Below are positions 25,817 through 34,425 of a stretch of DNA of 64,000 bases, piece by piece; position 1 is the stretch's first letter; each line of letters opens with the position of its first letter. This stretch comes from Dolichospermum sp. DET69. Lineage in GTDB: Bacteria > Cyanobacteriota > Cyanobacteriia > Cyanobacteriales > Nostocaceae. The position numbers were made by a program, and so were the translations under genes. The DNA is taken from the NCBI GenBank assembly GCA_017355425.1, contig CP070233.1:3203501-3267500 (forward strand), read 5' to 3'. The notes under the pieces are model-generated. The model was given only the letters and a program-made list of their open reading frames with translations, was not told the DNA's origin and made no database searches.

Positions 25817-28800
25817 TTATGCTAATTCTGGAAATGTGGAATGTGCGATCGCACCCAAACCTGTCAATGTTTCTAATTGGGATGAGGTTAAACCAGTAGC
25901 TTCATAAACATTCATACCTTCGTAGGGGCGATCGCTGGTTAATACTTGTATACATTTTGCCATATTCACATCCCAAATTCTAATGGTACTATCAGCACTA
26001 CCTGTGGCAAAAGTATCTTCATTCACGATAGTTAAACTAGTAACAGGTGCTTGATGATCAGTTAAAATATGGAGACATTTTCCTGATAATAATTCCCAGA
26101 TTCTCACTGTACTATCCAAACTAATAGTAACTATTAGTTGATCTTGTTTCATAAAAATTAGACCTACAAGTTGAACAGAATGTCCTTTTAAAGAAGCAAG
26201 AAAAGTATTACTTTCTAAATGCAAAATTTCCACTTTAGCATCATCACTACTAAAAGCGAGATAAGCATGATCTTGACTGAAATTTAAACCATTCCTGACA
26301 TCATTAATATTAGATTTTTCCCTTTGAAAAATTTTATCTAAACAATTTTGTGAGAGATCATAAAGAAAAATTTGACCTGTTCTGGTATCTATGGCTAATA
26401 AATTACCATCATTTGACCAAACTAATTTCATAATTTCAGTAGTTTGTATTTCTAATTCATGATGATATTGATTAGTGGTATATTGCCAAAAATAAACTTT
26501 ATTTCCTATCCCAGCTATCGCCAATAAATCTCCTTGGGGATGCCATGAAATAGAAAAAATTACATCTATAGGAGTTGACAAGATTTGTAAGCATTCTCCT
26601 GTTATACCATCCCAAAATTTAATAGTGCTATCGCTGCTACAACTAGCTAAAATTCTACCATCGGGATGCCATTGAAGCACATGAATAGACCCTTTATGGG
26701 CATTTAATTCTCGTAAAAGAGAGGCTTTTTCTACAGACCATAATCTAATTTTACTATCAGTACCACCACTGGCTAATACATTATTTTGGTTAATAGATAA
26801 TGCCCAAATATGATTACTATAACCAGATAAAATTTTTAAATGATGACCACTTTCCACATCTACAAAAATGATACATTCATTGTGTGAACCTGTAATTAAT
26901 GTTTTACCATCAGGACTATAATCTAGGGAATTAACTGTTCCTTTTTGTTTTGTTAAATGTTTTAAAATGCTTCCAGTAATCGTATCCCAAATCGTCAGAA
27001 TTGATCCTGAAGCTGTGACAAAAGATTTACCAGTGGGATCAAAAGTAGCTGTAAAAATCATTAATGTTTGATTTCCTACAGTGTACAAACATTGACCACT
27101 TTTTATTGACCACATTTTTAATTTACCATTAAAACTAACACTTAAAAGAAATTGATCATCCTTAGTAATTGATAATTTTTTTACGCCAGTGACATGACTT
27201 TCAAAAGTTTTAATACATTTACCTTCAGCTAAATCCCATTGTTTAATTGTATGATCTGAACTAGCAGTAAATAAATATTTTTCATCGCCACTCAATTGTA
27301 AACTATTAATTGCTCCTTGATGACCTTTTAAAATCTGATGTTGATTTTCCTGCCAATACCACAATTCTAAATAATTTGCACTTGTACCAATAATAATTAT
27401 TTTATTATCTTTACTAATAGTAACTGCATTAGGTTTATCTTTTTTTAATTCATAATTAGCTAGACAATTACCTGTATTTATATCCCAAACTTTTACAGTT
27501 TGATCATTGGAAGCACTAACTAATAATTTACCATCAGCACTAAATTTAAAATCCCAGATCAAATATTGATGTCCAATTAATTTTAAGATTGTTTGTCCAT
27601 CACTAACTCGCCATAAATGAATGATCTTTTGAATATCAGAATTTGCTATAATCTCACCTTGGGGATGATAAGCTACTTTTAAAACCAGGGCAAGATTTTG
27701 GAGAAATTTCACATTTTTAAAGTCTGCATAACTAAAATTAACTCCTTTTACTGATATTTGTGATAAGTCGGTTTGCCAAATCGGTAATTCTGAAAAATCA
27801 TAGTCTTTAAGAGGTAATTTTAGACTATTATAAATATTAATTAAATTGCCTACTCCATAATTTGCCATTACTGAATTTCTTAATTGATGGAGAATATTTT
27901 GTAAATGTTTTTGCAGACTAATTTTAACAGGAAAAGTCTGTTTTAACATATTAACTAATGGCTGAATAATTAATCTTCTTTGCGTTTCTCTTAAATATTC
28001 TTTAACAGTGGTTTTATTCAGGGAATATTTACCAAATAAATCTATTTTTAAATCAATTAATTCTTGATAAATTTTATTAATTAAATTATCTAATACATAT
28101 TCCATAATTACAGCTTGTTGAGTATATTTTCCTTCTTTTTGTTCGATGAGCAATCGCCCAATTAAAGATTCTAAACTCTGTAATAATTTTGACTTAGTAA
28201 TAGGCGGAAAAATATCTTGTTCCAATTCTTGAATAGATGTTAATTCTCGATTAATAGCTAACCAATTCATAATCGTTTTTTCCTCAGTGCTAAGACAGGT
28301 AAATTGTTCATCTAATAAACGATTTAGCCCATTAAAAATAAAAGTTTTCTCTACTAAAAATGTTTGAATATCACCATTAAATAAATCTTGAATTGAAGTT
28401 GCTATAATTTTAATAGCTAGGGGACTATTATCATATAGATTGGTTAAATATTGTTTATCTTCTAAAGTTCCCTGAATATTTCTGGCTTCTAAAATACTTA
28501 AAGATGCTTCTAAAGAACCTTGGACAATAATACTTTTTACCTTAGTTTCTTTTCTTTCTACATAATGAACTTCGGGAAATTTTTCTCTGCTAGTAATAAT
28601 AATACGACTTTGATGATCAGACTCTCCTAAAAAGTGAATTAAATTACCATAATTTTTAAAGCCTGAACGATAATAACCAATTTTTCCTGATTCTAAAATT
28701 GTCTCAAAATTATCTAATAAGATTAAACAACGATGATCTTGAAGAAAAATTAATAAATCTTCAATTGATCCTTGTAAATTTTCTGATTGTGAAATAACAG

Positions 28801-29350
28801 TAACTAGATCAGTTATTAAGGTATTTAAAGGAGGTGCATTACGCAGCGATCGCCAAATTATTACTTCAAAATCTTCTTGATATTGTTGAGCAAACTTAAC
28901 ACTTAAAGCAGTTTTACCAATACCGCCCAGCCCTAATAAATTAATTAAACGATTATCATGATGAAAAATTACATCTTTAAGTTGTTTGATTTCTTCATCT
29001 CTACCATAAAAGTTCTTTAAAATTGGACAAGCATTCCAATCTATAATTTTTATTTTCTGATGTATTTTTTGACTTTGGTTAATTTCCGCTTGATATTTTT
29101 CTGTAATAATCGTGCGAAAATTCTTTTTGGTAATTTTAGTATCGAGATATTGGGATAATAATTGCCATAATTCCGCAGCAACCCGCTTAATATAATTAGC
29201 ATCATAACTAATTTCTTCAGCAATTTCAGAATAACTCTTTTCTAATAAAACTTCTTTTAAAATTAATTCCATCACTGGAGTTAAACTATCTGGAGGAATG
29301 ATAGTTTTCAGATAATTAATAACTTGTCCAAAATCATTGATTAATAACAT
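25817..29350 (-). CDS. STAND NTPase: NB-ARC domain with WD40 repeats
   Basis: This is a 1177-residue signalling ATPase. Residues 1-85 are helical with a helix-turn-helix look (YSEIAEEISYDANYIKRVA), like the N-terminal domain of vWA-MoxR-associated proteins. The NB-ARC domain has a P-loop GLGGIGKTALS at about 140-150 and Walker B RCLILLDNFE. A helical region follows, with a short pentapeptide-like bridge (GVNFSYADFKNVKF) near 540. The C-terminal half is a run of WD40 repeats (SASNDQTVKVWDI, GSADSTIRIWDV and others), about a dozen blades that sense a ligand. Relatives act in regulated cell death or defence, but no effector domain is visible here. Its first 18 codons are repeated at 30171-30224, and its stop abuts a transposon relic. 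Confidence 0.88.
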   Translation of the reverse strand: MLLINDFGQVINYLKTIIPPDSLTPVMELILKEVLLEKSYSEIAEEISYDANYIKRVAAELWQLLSQYLDTKITKKNFRTIITEKYQAEINQSQKIHQKIKIIDWNACPILKNFYGRDEEIKQLKDVIFHHDNRLINLLGLGGIGKTALSVKFAQQYQEDFEVIIWRSLRNAPPLNTLITDLVTVISQSENLQGSIEDLLIFLQDHRCLILLDNFETILESGKIGYYRSGFKNYGNLIHFLGESDHQSRIIITSREKFPEVHYVERKETKVKSIIVQGSLEASLSILEARNIQGTLEDKQYLTNLYDNSPLAIKIIATSIQDLFNGDIQTFLVEKTFIFNGLNRLLDEQFTCLSTEEKTIMNWLAINRELTSIQELEQDIFPPITKSKLLQSLESLIGRLLIEQKEGKYTQQAVIMEYVLDNLINKIYQELIDLKIDLFGKYSLNKTTVKEYLRETQRRLIIQPLVNMLKQTFPVKISLQKHLQNILHQLRNSVMANYGVGNLINIYNSLKLPLKDYDFSELPIWQTDLSQISVKGVNFSYADFKNVKFLQNLALVLKVAYHPQGEIIANSDIQKIIHLWRVSDGQTILKLIGHQYLIWDFKFSADGKLLVSASNDQTVKVWDINTGNCLANYELKKDKPNAVTISKDNKIIIIGTSANYLELWYWQENQHQILKGHQGAINSLQLSGDEKYLFTASSDHTIKQWDLAEGKCIKTFESHVTGVKKLSITKDDQFLLSVSFNGKLKMWSIKSGQCLYTVGNQTLMIFTATFDPTGKSFVTASGSILTIWDTITGSILKHLTKQKGTVNSLDYSPDGKTLITGSHNECIIFVDVESGHHLKILSGYSNHIWALSINQNNVLASGGTDSKIRLWSVEKASLLRELNAHKGSIHVLQWHPDGRILASCSSDSTIKFWDGITGECLQILSTPIDVIFSISWHPQGDLLAIAGIGNKVYFWQYTTNQYHHELEIQTTEIMKLVWSNDGNLLAIDTRTGQIFLYDLSQNCLDKIFQREKSNINDVRNGLNFSQDHAYLAFSSDDAKVEILHLESNTFLASLKGHSVQLVGLIFMKQDQLIVTISLDSTVRIWELLSGKCLHILTDHQAPVTSLTIVNEDTFATGSADSTIRIWDVNMAKCIQVLTSDRPYEGMNVYEATGLTSSQLETLTGLGAIAHSTFPELA

Positions 29351-29569
29351 ATAGGCTCTTAGGTACTTATTATACTAAGTTACCAGTCGGTAATAGGGCA
29401 AAGAGAAAAAATTTGGTTCTACCGCTCCCTTTATGGAGAAATAGGATTGAAATACCAAGGTAGTAAGGCACGAACTCGGAAATTTTCAAAATTCCGAAAT
29501 CTATAACCGAGCCGTTTAATTAATTTGAGTTTGTTATTAATTCCTTCAACAGCGCCATTAGATGTCTTA

Positions 29570-29902
29570 CAGCACTTCCTTTGTGTTATGAGGTACAAGA
29601 ACCCCACCCCCAACCCCCTGACAGGTGTAGGTTTTTAATATTCTCTGTAAAGGCCAGACCGGGAAGACAAGGAAGGAAAGTAGACAAGGAGGATTTTATC
29701 CACAAAATACTCAATTCATGGGTTATTTTGTTACTAATTATACATTTATTTGTACGGTTTTCCTCCCTTGTCACCTTGTCTACCTTGTCCACCAAGTCTT
29801 GTCCTCAAGACAATGTAAAAAACCTACACTTGTCAGCCCCCAACCCCCTCCCCGCTCTTCGATAGGGGGCTAAGATGTACCTCATAAGAGCGAAAACTGC
29901 TG
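29570..29902. mobile_element. IS630-type MITE (family A) with a nested insert
   Basis: The ends cagcacttcc...ttatgaggtac and gtacctcataa...actgctg are inverted repeats, flanked by TA at 29568-29569 and 29903-29904. TA duplication is the mark of IS630/Tc1-mariner movement. A solo 102-bp copy without insert lies at 39792-39893, also flanked by TA. This copy is enlarged to 333 bp by an inner inverted-repeat element. Confidence 0.8.
29619..29835. mobile_element. Inner inverted-repeat element (family B) inside the MITE
   Basis: It begins tgacaggtgtaggttttt and ends aaaaacctacacttgtca, near-perfect 18-bp inverted ends 217 bp apart. Second internal arms are gacaaggaagg and ccttgtcaccttgtctacc. It splits the C-tract of the outer MITE, and cccccaaccccc is present on both sides, suggesting a target duplication. 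No reading frame of note is inside. Confidence 0.65.
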
Positions 29903-30170
29903 TATGGTCAAAATAGCCTGCTACTTCTTCAAACCATCTACTAATAGTTATTCTGAATCTTTCTGGATCTCTATAACTAATCCTAATCCTTCTATTTCAT
30001 CGGAATTTAATACTTTCATCTCTTGTAAAATCAGCCAGTAGTTTTTGATGATAATTTTCCTTAAAAAGTAACCTTTTGAGAAATTTAAGTAACCTTTATA
30101 CATCTACGTAATTTCACTTATATTTTACTCTAGTAAATAGATTATAGCACTCAGGCATAAGGAAAGGAAA

Positions 30171-30224
30171 AATGATAGTTTTCAGATAATTAATAACTTG
30201 TCCAAAATCATTGATTAATAACAT
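30171..30224 (-). pseudogene. Duplicated 5' fragment (18 codons) of the NB-ARC gene
   Basis: This segment repeats the start of the gene at 29350 exactly (MLLINDFGQVINYLKTII), then runs into unrelated sequence at the duplication junction. It shares the duplicated promoter region, so a short transcript could still be made leftward from here. Confidence 0.9.
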
Positions 30225-30304
30225 ATAGGCTCTTAGGTACTTATTATACTAAGTTACCAGTCGGTAATAGGGCAAAGAGAAAAAATTTGGTTCTACCGCT
30301 CCCT

Positions 30305-30934
30305 TTATGGAGAAATAGGATTGAAATACCAAGGTAGTAAGGCACGAACTCGGAAATTTTCAAAATTCCGAAATCTATAACCGAGCCGTTTAATTAATTT
30401 GAGTTTGTTATTAATTCCTTCAACAGCGCCATTAGATGTCTTACAGCACTTCCTTTGTGTTATGAGGTACAAGAACCCCACCCCCAACCCCCTGACAGGT
30501 GTAGGTTTTTAATATTCTCTGTAAAGGCCAGACCGGGAAGACAAGGAAGGAAAGTAGACAAGGAGGATTTTATCCACAAAATACTCAATTCATGGGTTAT
30601 TTTGTTACTAATTATACATTTATTTGTACGGTTTTCCTCCCTTGTCACCTTGTCTACCTTGTCCACCAAGTCTTGTCCTCAAGACAATGTAAAAAACCTA
30701 CACTTGTCAGCCCCCAACCCCCTCCCCGCTCTTCGATAGGGGGCTAAGATGTACCTCATAAGAGCGAAAACTGCTGTATGGTCAAAATAGCCTGCTACTT
30801 CTTCAAACCATCTACTAATAGTTATTCTGAATCTTTCTGGATCTCTATAACTAATCCTAATCCTTCTATTTCATCGGAATTTAATACTTTCATCTCTTGT
30901 AAAATCAGCCAGTAGTTTTTGATGATAATTTTCC
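30305..30934 (-). pseudogene. ISL3-family transposase remnant, second copy
   Basis: This is the second copy, 874 bp downstream, of the remnant at 29431-30060, with the same nested elements. The C-terminal 60-codon frame at 30305-30487 has the same translation as the first copy. It is non-functional. Confidence 0.75.
30444..30776. mobile_element. IS630-type MITE (family A), second duplication copy
   Basis: This repeats the 333-bp MITE with its inner family-B element (30493-30709). It arose by duplication of the region and not by an independent insertion, since the flanks are also identical. Confidence 0.8.
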
Positions 30935-30939
30935 TCAAA

Positions 30940-30971
30940 AAGTAACCTTTTTAGAAATTTAAGTAACCTTT
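30940..30971 (+). promoter_or_regulatory. Paired aagtaaccttt direct repeats upstream of the RTX gene
   Basis: Two copies of aagtaaccttt lie at 30940-30950 and 30961-30971, 21 bp apart (two helical turns). The same pair, unchanged, is at 30066-30076 and 30087-30097 in the other duplication copy, although the surrounding 130 bp has about nine substitutions. This fits a dimeric regulator binding site about 80-110 bp before the start codon. The regulator is unknown. Confidence 0.4.
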
Positions 30972-31047
30972 ATACACTTACATAATTTCACTTACATCAT
31001 ACTCTAGTAAATAGATTATAGCACTCAGACATAAGGAAAGGAAACAA

Positions 31048-34000
31048 ATGGGTATCTTCAAAAAAATACGTAAAACAGTTACAAAGACAGTTGATAATGT
31101 AACTCAAGACATTAATAATGCCATTAACCCTTTTTACCAGTATGGTGGTGCTGGAGACGATAATTTAACAATTTCCGGTGGTGGTGAAGCTTACGGGAAC
31201 GGCGGTAATGACACTCTCAAGGCTTATGCTGTTAAAGTCAAACTAGATGGTGGTGATGGTGATGACAAGATTTTCTCTTATTCAGGCGTTTCTAACCTCT
31301 ATGGTCGTGATGGTAATGACTACATTGAGGCTTACGGACTTTCTAATAAAATTTCCGGCGGTGCGGGCGAAGATGAGATAAAAGCTTATGGCGGCTCCAA
31401 TGAAGTCTATGGTGACGATGGTGACGACAACATTGAAGCTGTCGGGGTTAACAACTCGCTCTATGGTGGATCGGGAAATGATACTATCTTAGCTACTGGT
31501 GGTGTCAATTTTATTTATGCAGGCCAGGGCTACGACATCATTGATGCTTATGGTGGTGCTAACGTAATTTATGCTAATGATGATGGGCTTGACGACGACA
31601 TTGAAGCTTATGGTGGTGCTAACGTAATTAATGCCGGCAGTGGTAGCGATCGCATTATTGCTGGTGGTCTTGCAAATGTTGTCAATGCTGGTAATGGTGA
31701 CAACGATGTTCAAGCATACGGTGGCGTAAATGTTGTTAACAGTGGTTCTGGAAACGACGAAATTATTGTCGGTGGTGGACTCAACGTCGTTATCTCTGGA
31801 GGGGGGGACGACAATATACAAGCATACGGTGGCGCTAATGTCATCTATAGTTCCGGTGGTAATAATGAAATGTTGGGTGTGGGACTTGGCGGTAACGTTT
31901 TTGTTAGCACTAGTAATGGTAATGACAAAATGTATGCCGCAGGCGGTTTAAATGTTCTCACCAAAGTTGGCAGTGGTAATGCAACGATGATTGCTGGTGG
32001 TTATGGTAATGTTCTGACCAAGGTTGGTAATGGCAATGATACTTTAATTGCTCTTGGTAGAGGAAACCTGATTACCAAAGTAGGAGATGGTAGTTCTACG
32101 ATCATCAGTGCAGCACAGTACAATGTCCTCACTTCTTGGGGTAACAGTACGGACAAAATTGTTGCCGTCGGTCAATACAATGCCATTGTTGGTGGTGGTA
32201 GCAATGACATTACAGTTGCTGCTGGTCAGGGTAATATTGCCTTTGGTGACTCTGTGCTGGGTGGCATCAACCTCGGTGGTTTCAAGTCTAGTGAATCTAG
32301 CAGCGCAGGTTCTCAAGCCAAGACAGATAAAATTGATCCAGGAATTAATTGGAAAAATGCTGGTAATGCAGATGTCACCGGACAGGTATCTGGAGATGAT
32401 TTTATGGTCACTCTTGGGAAAAACAATGCCTCTATAGGTGGTCTTGGTTCAGATATCATTATTACAGGTGGCCAGAGTAACTACGCCTTTGGTGATGACC
32501 TAGTTGATTTTAGTTTAGACAAAATTAAAACTCCTGATATTAATGCTGTAATTCCATTAAGCTTCGACTTTGATTTTAATTTCTCAGTTCCCGATTTTAA
32601 TTTCTCTCTACCAGAGTTTGGTTTTCCTTCTTCTCCATCTTTACCGAATATTTCTCTACCGAATATTTCTCTACCCAGCTTATCCTTACCTAGCTTTTAC
32701 CTTCCGGTGGTAGATATTGACATTCCGAATATTTCTCTACCCAGTCTTTCTTTGCCGAATATTTCTCTACCCAGTTTTTCTTTACCCAATCTATCTTTAC
32801 CCAATCTACCTTTACCCAATCTATCTTTACCAGACTTTTCTCTACCCAGTTTTTCTCTACCCAGTTTTTCTGTTCCCAACTTTGACTTATCACCACTGGT
32901 TAACCTGCCTACGCTAAAACAACTCCCCGACTTTAAACTCCCCGACTTTAACCAATTTTTCCCCAACTCATCTCGCTATAATTTTAATTTCCTGAAAAAT
33001 AATGGTGATTTCTTAGTTACTGGTGGTCAGTCAAACTTTGCTAATGCTGGATTGGGAGATGATATTCTGGTCAGCGCCGGAAAAACTAATTATCTATACA
33101 GTGGTATAGGGAATGACGTGGTTTTAGGCGCAGGACAGAATAATTATATCTACGGTGATGCAGGTAATGACCTAATCTTTGCTGCTGGTGAAGTTAACAC
33201 CGTATTTGGTGGTAGTGATGATGACACCATAGTTACCGCCGGGAAAAACAACCGCGTTGAAGCTGGTGATGGCACAGATATAGTTGTTGGACTTGGCCAA
33301 TTCAATACAGTACGTGGTGATGCTGGAAAAGATGTCGTTATCGGGTTAGGTGAAGCTAACAAACTATATGGCGGTGATGATAATGATCTCTTATTTGCCG
33401 GTGGTAAAACCAATACATTTAATGGCAATGCTGGTAATGATATTGTCATCGGTATTGGCGAGAGCAACACAGTCACTGGAGATGATGGAGATGATTGGCT
33501 ATTAGCTGGTGGTAAAACCAATAAATTTTGGGCGGGCGCTGGTAATGATATTGTCATCGGTATTGGCGAGAGCAACACAGTCACTGGAGATGATGGAGAT
33601 GATTGGCTATTAGCTGGTGGTAAAACCAATAAATTTTGGGCGGGCGCTGGAAATGATGTGATTGTCGCCATTGGTGAATCCAACTATGTTTACGGGGATG
33701 ATGGTAACGACCGAATCTTTGCTGCTGGTAAATCCAACTATGTTTACGCAGATGATGGTAACGACCTAATCTTTGCTGCTGGTAAATCGAATGTAGTATT
33801 TGGTGGTGGTGGAAACGACTTTATATTTGCTGGCGGTGAGTCAAATATAATCGATGCTGGTGCGGGATTTAATGTGGTTCTTAGCTTCGGTAAGCAAAAC
33901 ATTATTAAGGGTGGTATCGGTACAAATTTATTCTTTTCCGGCGGTAGTAGTAACACTTTTGAGGGTGGAAGTGGTAAAAATACTTTTATTCTCTCTGGCG

Positions 34001-34368
34001 GAAATACTTTAAAGGGAGGTACTAGTGGTAATACTTATGTTGTAGATAAAGCTAATTCTGTCTTCAGCAACTTTGATGTTATCACTAACTTCAATGCTAG
34101 TAATGATTTATTCCGCGTTTCCACTGCCCGCAGCGGATTCTCTAATGCGGGAATTGTGGCAACACTTGATACAAATGAAATTGCAGCTAAGTTAACTACT
34201 ACTGCTTTTACAGCTAACGCTGCCGCTCAATTCTCCTTTGGTAGCCGTACCTTTGTGGCTATTAATGATGCTACCGCAGGATTTGGTGCAACTACTGATG
34301 CCATCATTGAGGTGACAGGTTTAACTGGTACTTTAGGACTCAATAACTTTACAACTACCTTAGCGTAG
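31048..34368 (+). CDS. RTX-type calcium-binding repeat surface protein with Leu-Pro linker and bluetail-like C terminus
   Basis: This is a 1106-residue acidic repeat protein. Residues about 35-490 and 655-1010 are Gly/Asp/Asn-rich repeats of roughly 18 residues (GGAGDDNLTISGG and GGSGNDTILATGG), related to RTX calcium-binding nonapeptides. Between them, about 505-640, is a low-complexity linker of SLPNI/SLPSF pentads. A 36-residue unit occurs twice in succession, encoded by a perfect 108-bp repeat. The C terminus (FVAINDATAGFGATTDAII and EVTGLTGTLGLNNF) resembles the cyanobacterial C-terminal segment called bluetail, found on putative surface proteins. There is no N-terminal signal peptide (MGIFKKIRKTVTKTV is basic amphipathic), so type I-like export is likely. 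The ATG at 31048 has aaggaaaggaaac upstream. Confidence 0.85.
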   Translation: MGIFKKIRKTVTKTVDNVTQDINNAINPFYQYGGAGDDNLTISGGGEAYGNGGNDTLKAYAVKVKLDGGDGDDKIFSYSGVSNLYGRDGNDYIEAYGLSNKISGGAGEDEIKAYGGSNEVYGDDGDDNIEAVGVNNSLYGGSGNDTILATGGVNFIYAGQGYDIIDAYGGANVIYANDDGLDDDIEAYGGANVINAGSGSDRIIAGGLANVVNAGNGDNDVQAYGGVNVVNSGSGNDEIIVGGGLNVVISGGGDDNIQAYGGANVIYSSGGNNEMLGVGLGGNVFVSTSNGNDKMYAAGGLNVLTKVGSGNATMIAGGYGNVLTKVGNGNDTLIALGRGNLITKVGDGSSTIISAAQYNVLTSWGNSTDKIVAVGQYNAIVGGGSNDITVAAGQGNIAFGDSVLGGINLGGFKSSESSSAGSQAKTDKIDPGINWKNAGNADVTGQVSGDDFMVTLGKNNASIGGLGSDIIITGGQSNYAFGDDLVDFSLDKIKTPDINAVIPLSFDFDFNFSVPDFNFSLPEFGFPSSPSLPNISLPNISLPSLSLPSFYLPVVDIDIPNISLPSLSLPNISLPSFSLPNLSLPNLPLPNLSLPDFSLPSFSLPSFSVPNFDLSPLVNLPTLKQLPDFKLPDFNQFFPNSSRYNFNFLKNNGDFLVTGGQSNFANAGLGDDILVSAGKTNYLYSGIGNDVVLGAGQNNYIYGDAGNDLIFAAGEVNTVFGGSDDDTIVTAGKNNRVEAGDGTDIVVGLGQFNTVRGDAGKDVVIGLGEANKLYGGDDNDLLFAGGKTNTFNGNAGNDIVIGIGESNTVTGDDGDDWLLAGGKTNKFWAGAGNDIVIGIGESNTVTGDDGDDWLLAGGKTNKFWAGAGNDVIVAIGESNYVYGDDGNDRIFAAGKSNYVYADDGNDLIFAAGKSNVVFGGGGNDFIFAGGESNIIDAGAGFNVVLSFGKQNIIKGGIGTNLFFSGGSSNTFEGGSGKNTFILSGGNTLKGGTSGNTYVVDKANSVFSNFDVITNFNASNDLFRVSTARSGFSNAGIVATLDTNEIAAKLTTTAFTANAAAQFSFGSRTFVAINDATAGFGATTDAIIEVTGLTGTLGLNNFTTTLA
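33430..33645 (+). repeat. Perfect 108-bp tandem repeat inside the RTX gene
   Basis: Positions 33430-33537 and 33538-33645 are identical and in frame, each encoding 36 residues. The perfect identity at synonymous sites shows a very recent expansion of the repeat domain. Confidence 0.95.
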
Positions 34369-34397
34369 CTTCTGGTATCCTTTAGGCAAACCACGTT

Positions 34398-34425
34398 GTA
34401 GAGATGTTTCATGAAATGTCTCTAC
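34398..34425. terminator. Perfect gtagagatg palindrome after the RTX gene
   Basis: The arms gtagagatgtttca and tgaaatgtctctac pair with one G-T, 30 bp past the stop codon. It belongs to the dispersed gtagagac family (22372 and 54059). It may end transcription of the RTX gene, though no T run follows. Confidence 0.5.

Larger units (their letters stand above)
29431..30060 (-). pseudogene. ISL3-family transposase remnant, interrupted by a MITE
   Basis: On the minus strand the 3' part encodes KTSNGAVEGINNKLKLIKRL and RNFENFRVRALLPWYFNP, the typical C terminus of ISL3 (IS204/IS1001/IS1165) transposases with the last catalytic Glu in VEG. The piece before the MITE encodes YRDPERFRITISRWFEEV and AGYFDH. 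Removing the MITE plus one TA joins them in frame as YFDHKTSNGAVEG. Further upstream a stop codon appears and the rest of the gene is missing. The same remnant is at 30305-30934 in the second duplication copy. Confidence 0.75.
29297..30170. repeat. 874-bp tandem duplication, copy 1
   Basis: This unit starts inside codon 18 of the NB-ARC gene and spans its promoter region, an ISL3 transposase remnant with nested MITEs, and the upstream region of an RTX gene including its ribosome site (aaggaaaggaaa). It is followed directly by copy 2. The two copies look identical for about the first 750 bp. About nine substitutions are seen, all in the last 130 bp. Confidence 0.95.
30171..31044. repeat. 874-bp tandem duplication, copy 2
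   Basis: This copy is offset by exactly 874 bp from the first. It carries a second ISL3 remnant (30305-30934), MITE (30444-30776), inner element (30493-30709) and the true upstream region of the RTX gene. Its first 54 bp are a duplicated piece of the NB-ARC gene. It ends 3 bp before the RTX start codon. Confidence 0.95.

Noticed and set aside
29581-29865. Open frames of 94 and 69 codons in the duplicated region
   Set aside because: They fall across the nested MITE A/B inverted repeats and appear twice only because of the tandem duplication.
32690-32966. Leftward open frames rich in Lys/Gly/Leu repeats
   Set aside because: They are the antisense reading of the SLPxx linker of the RTX gene.
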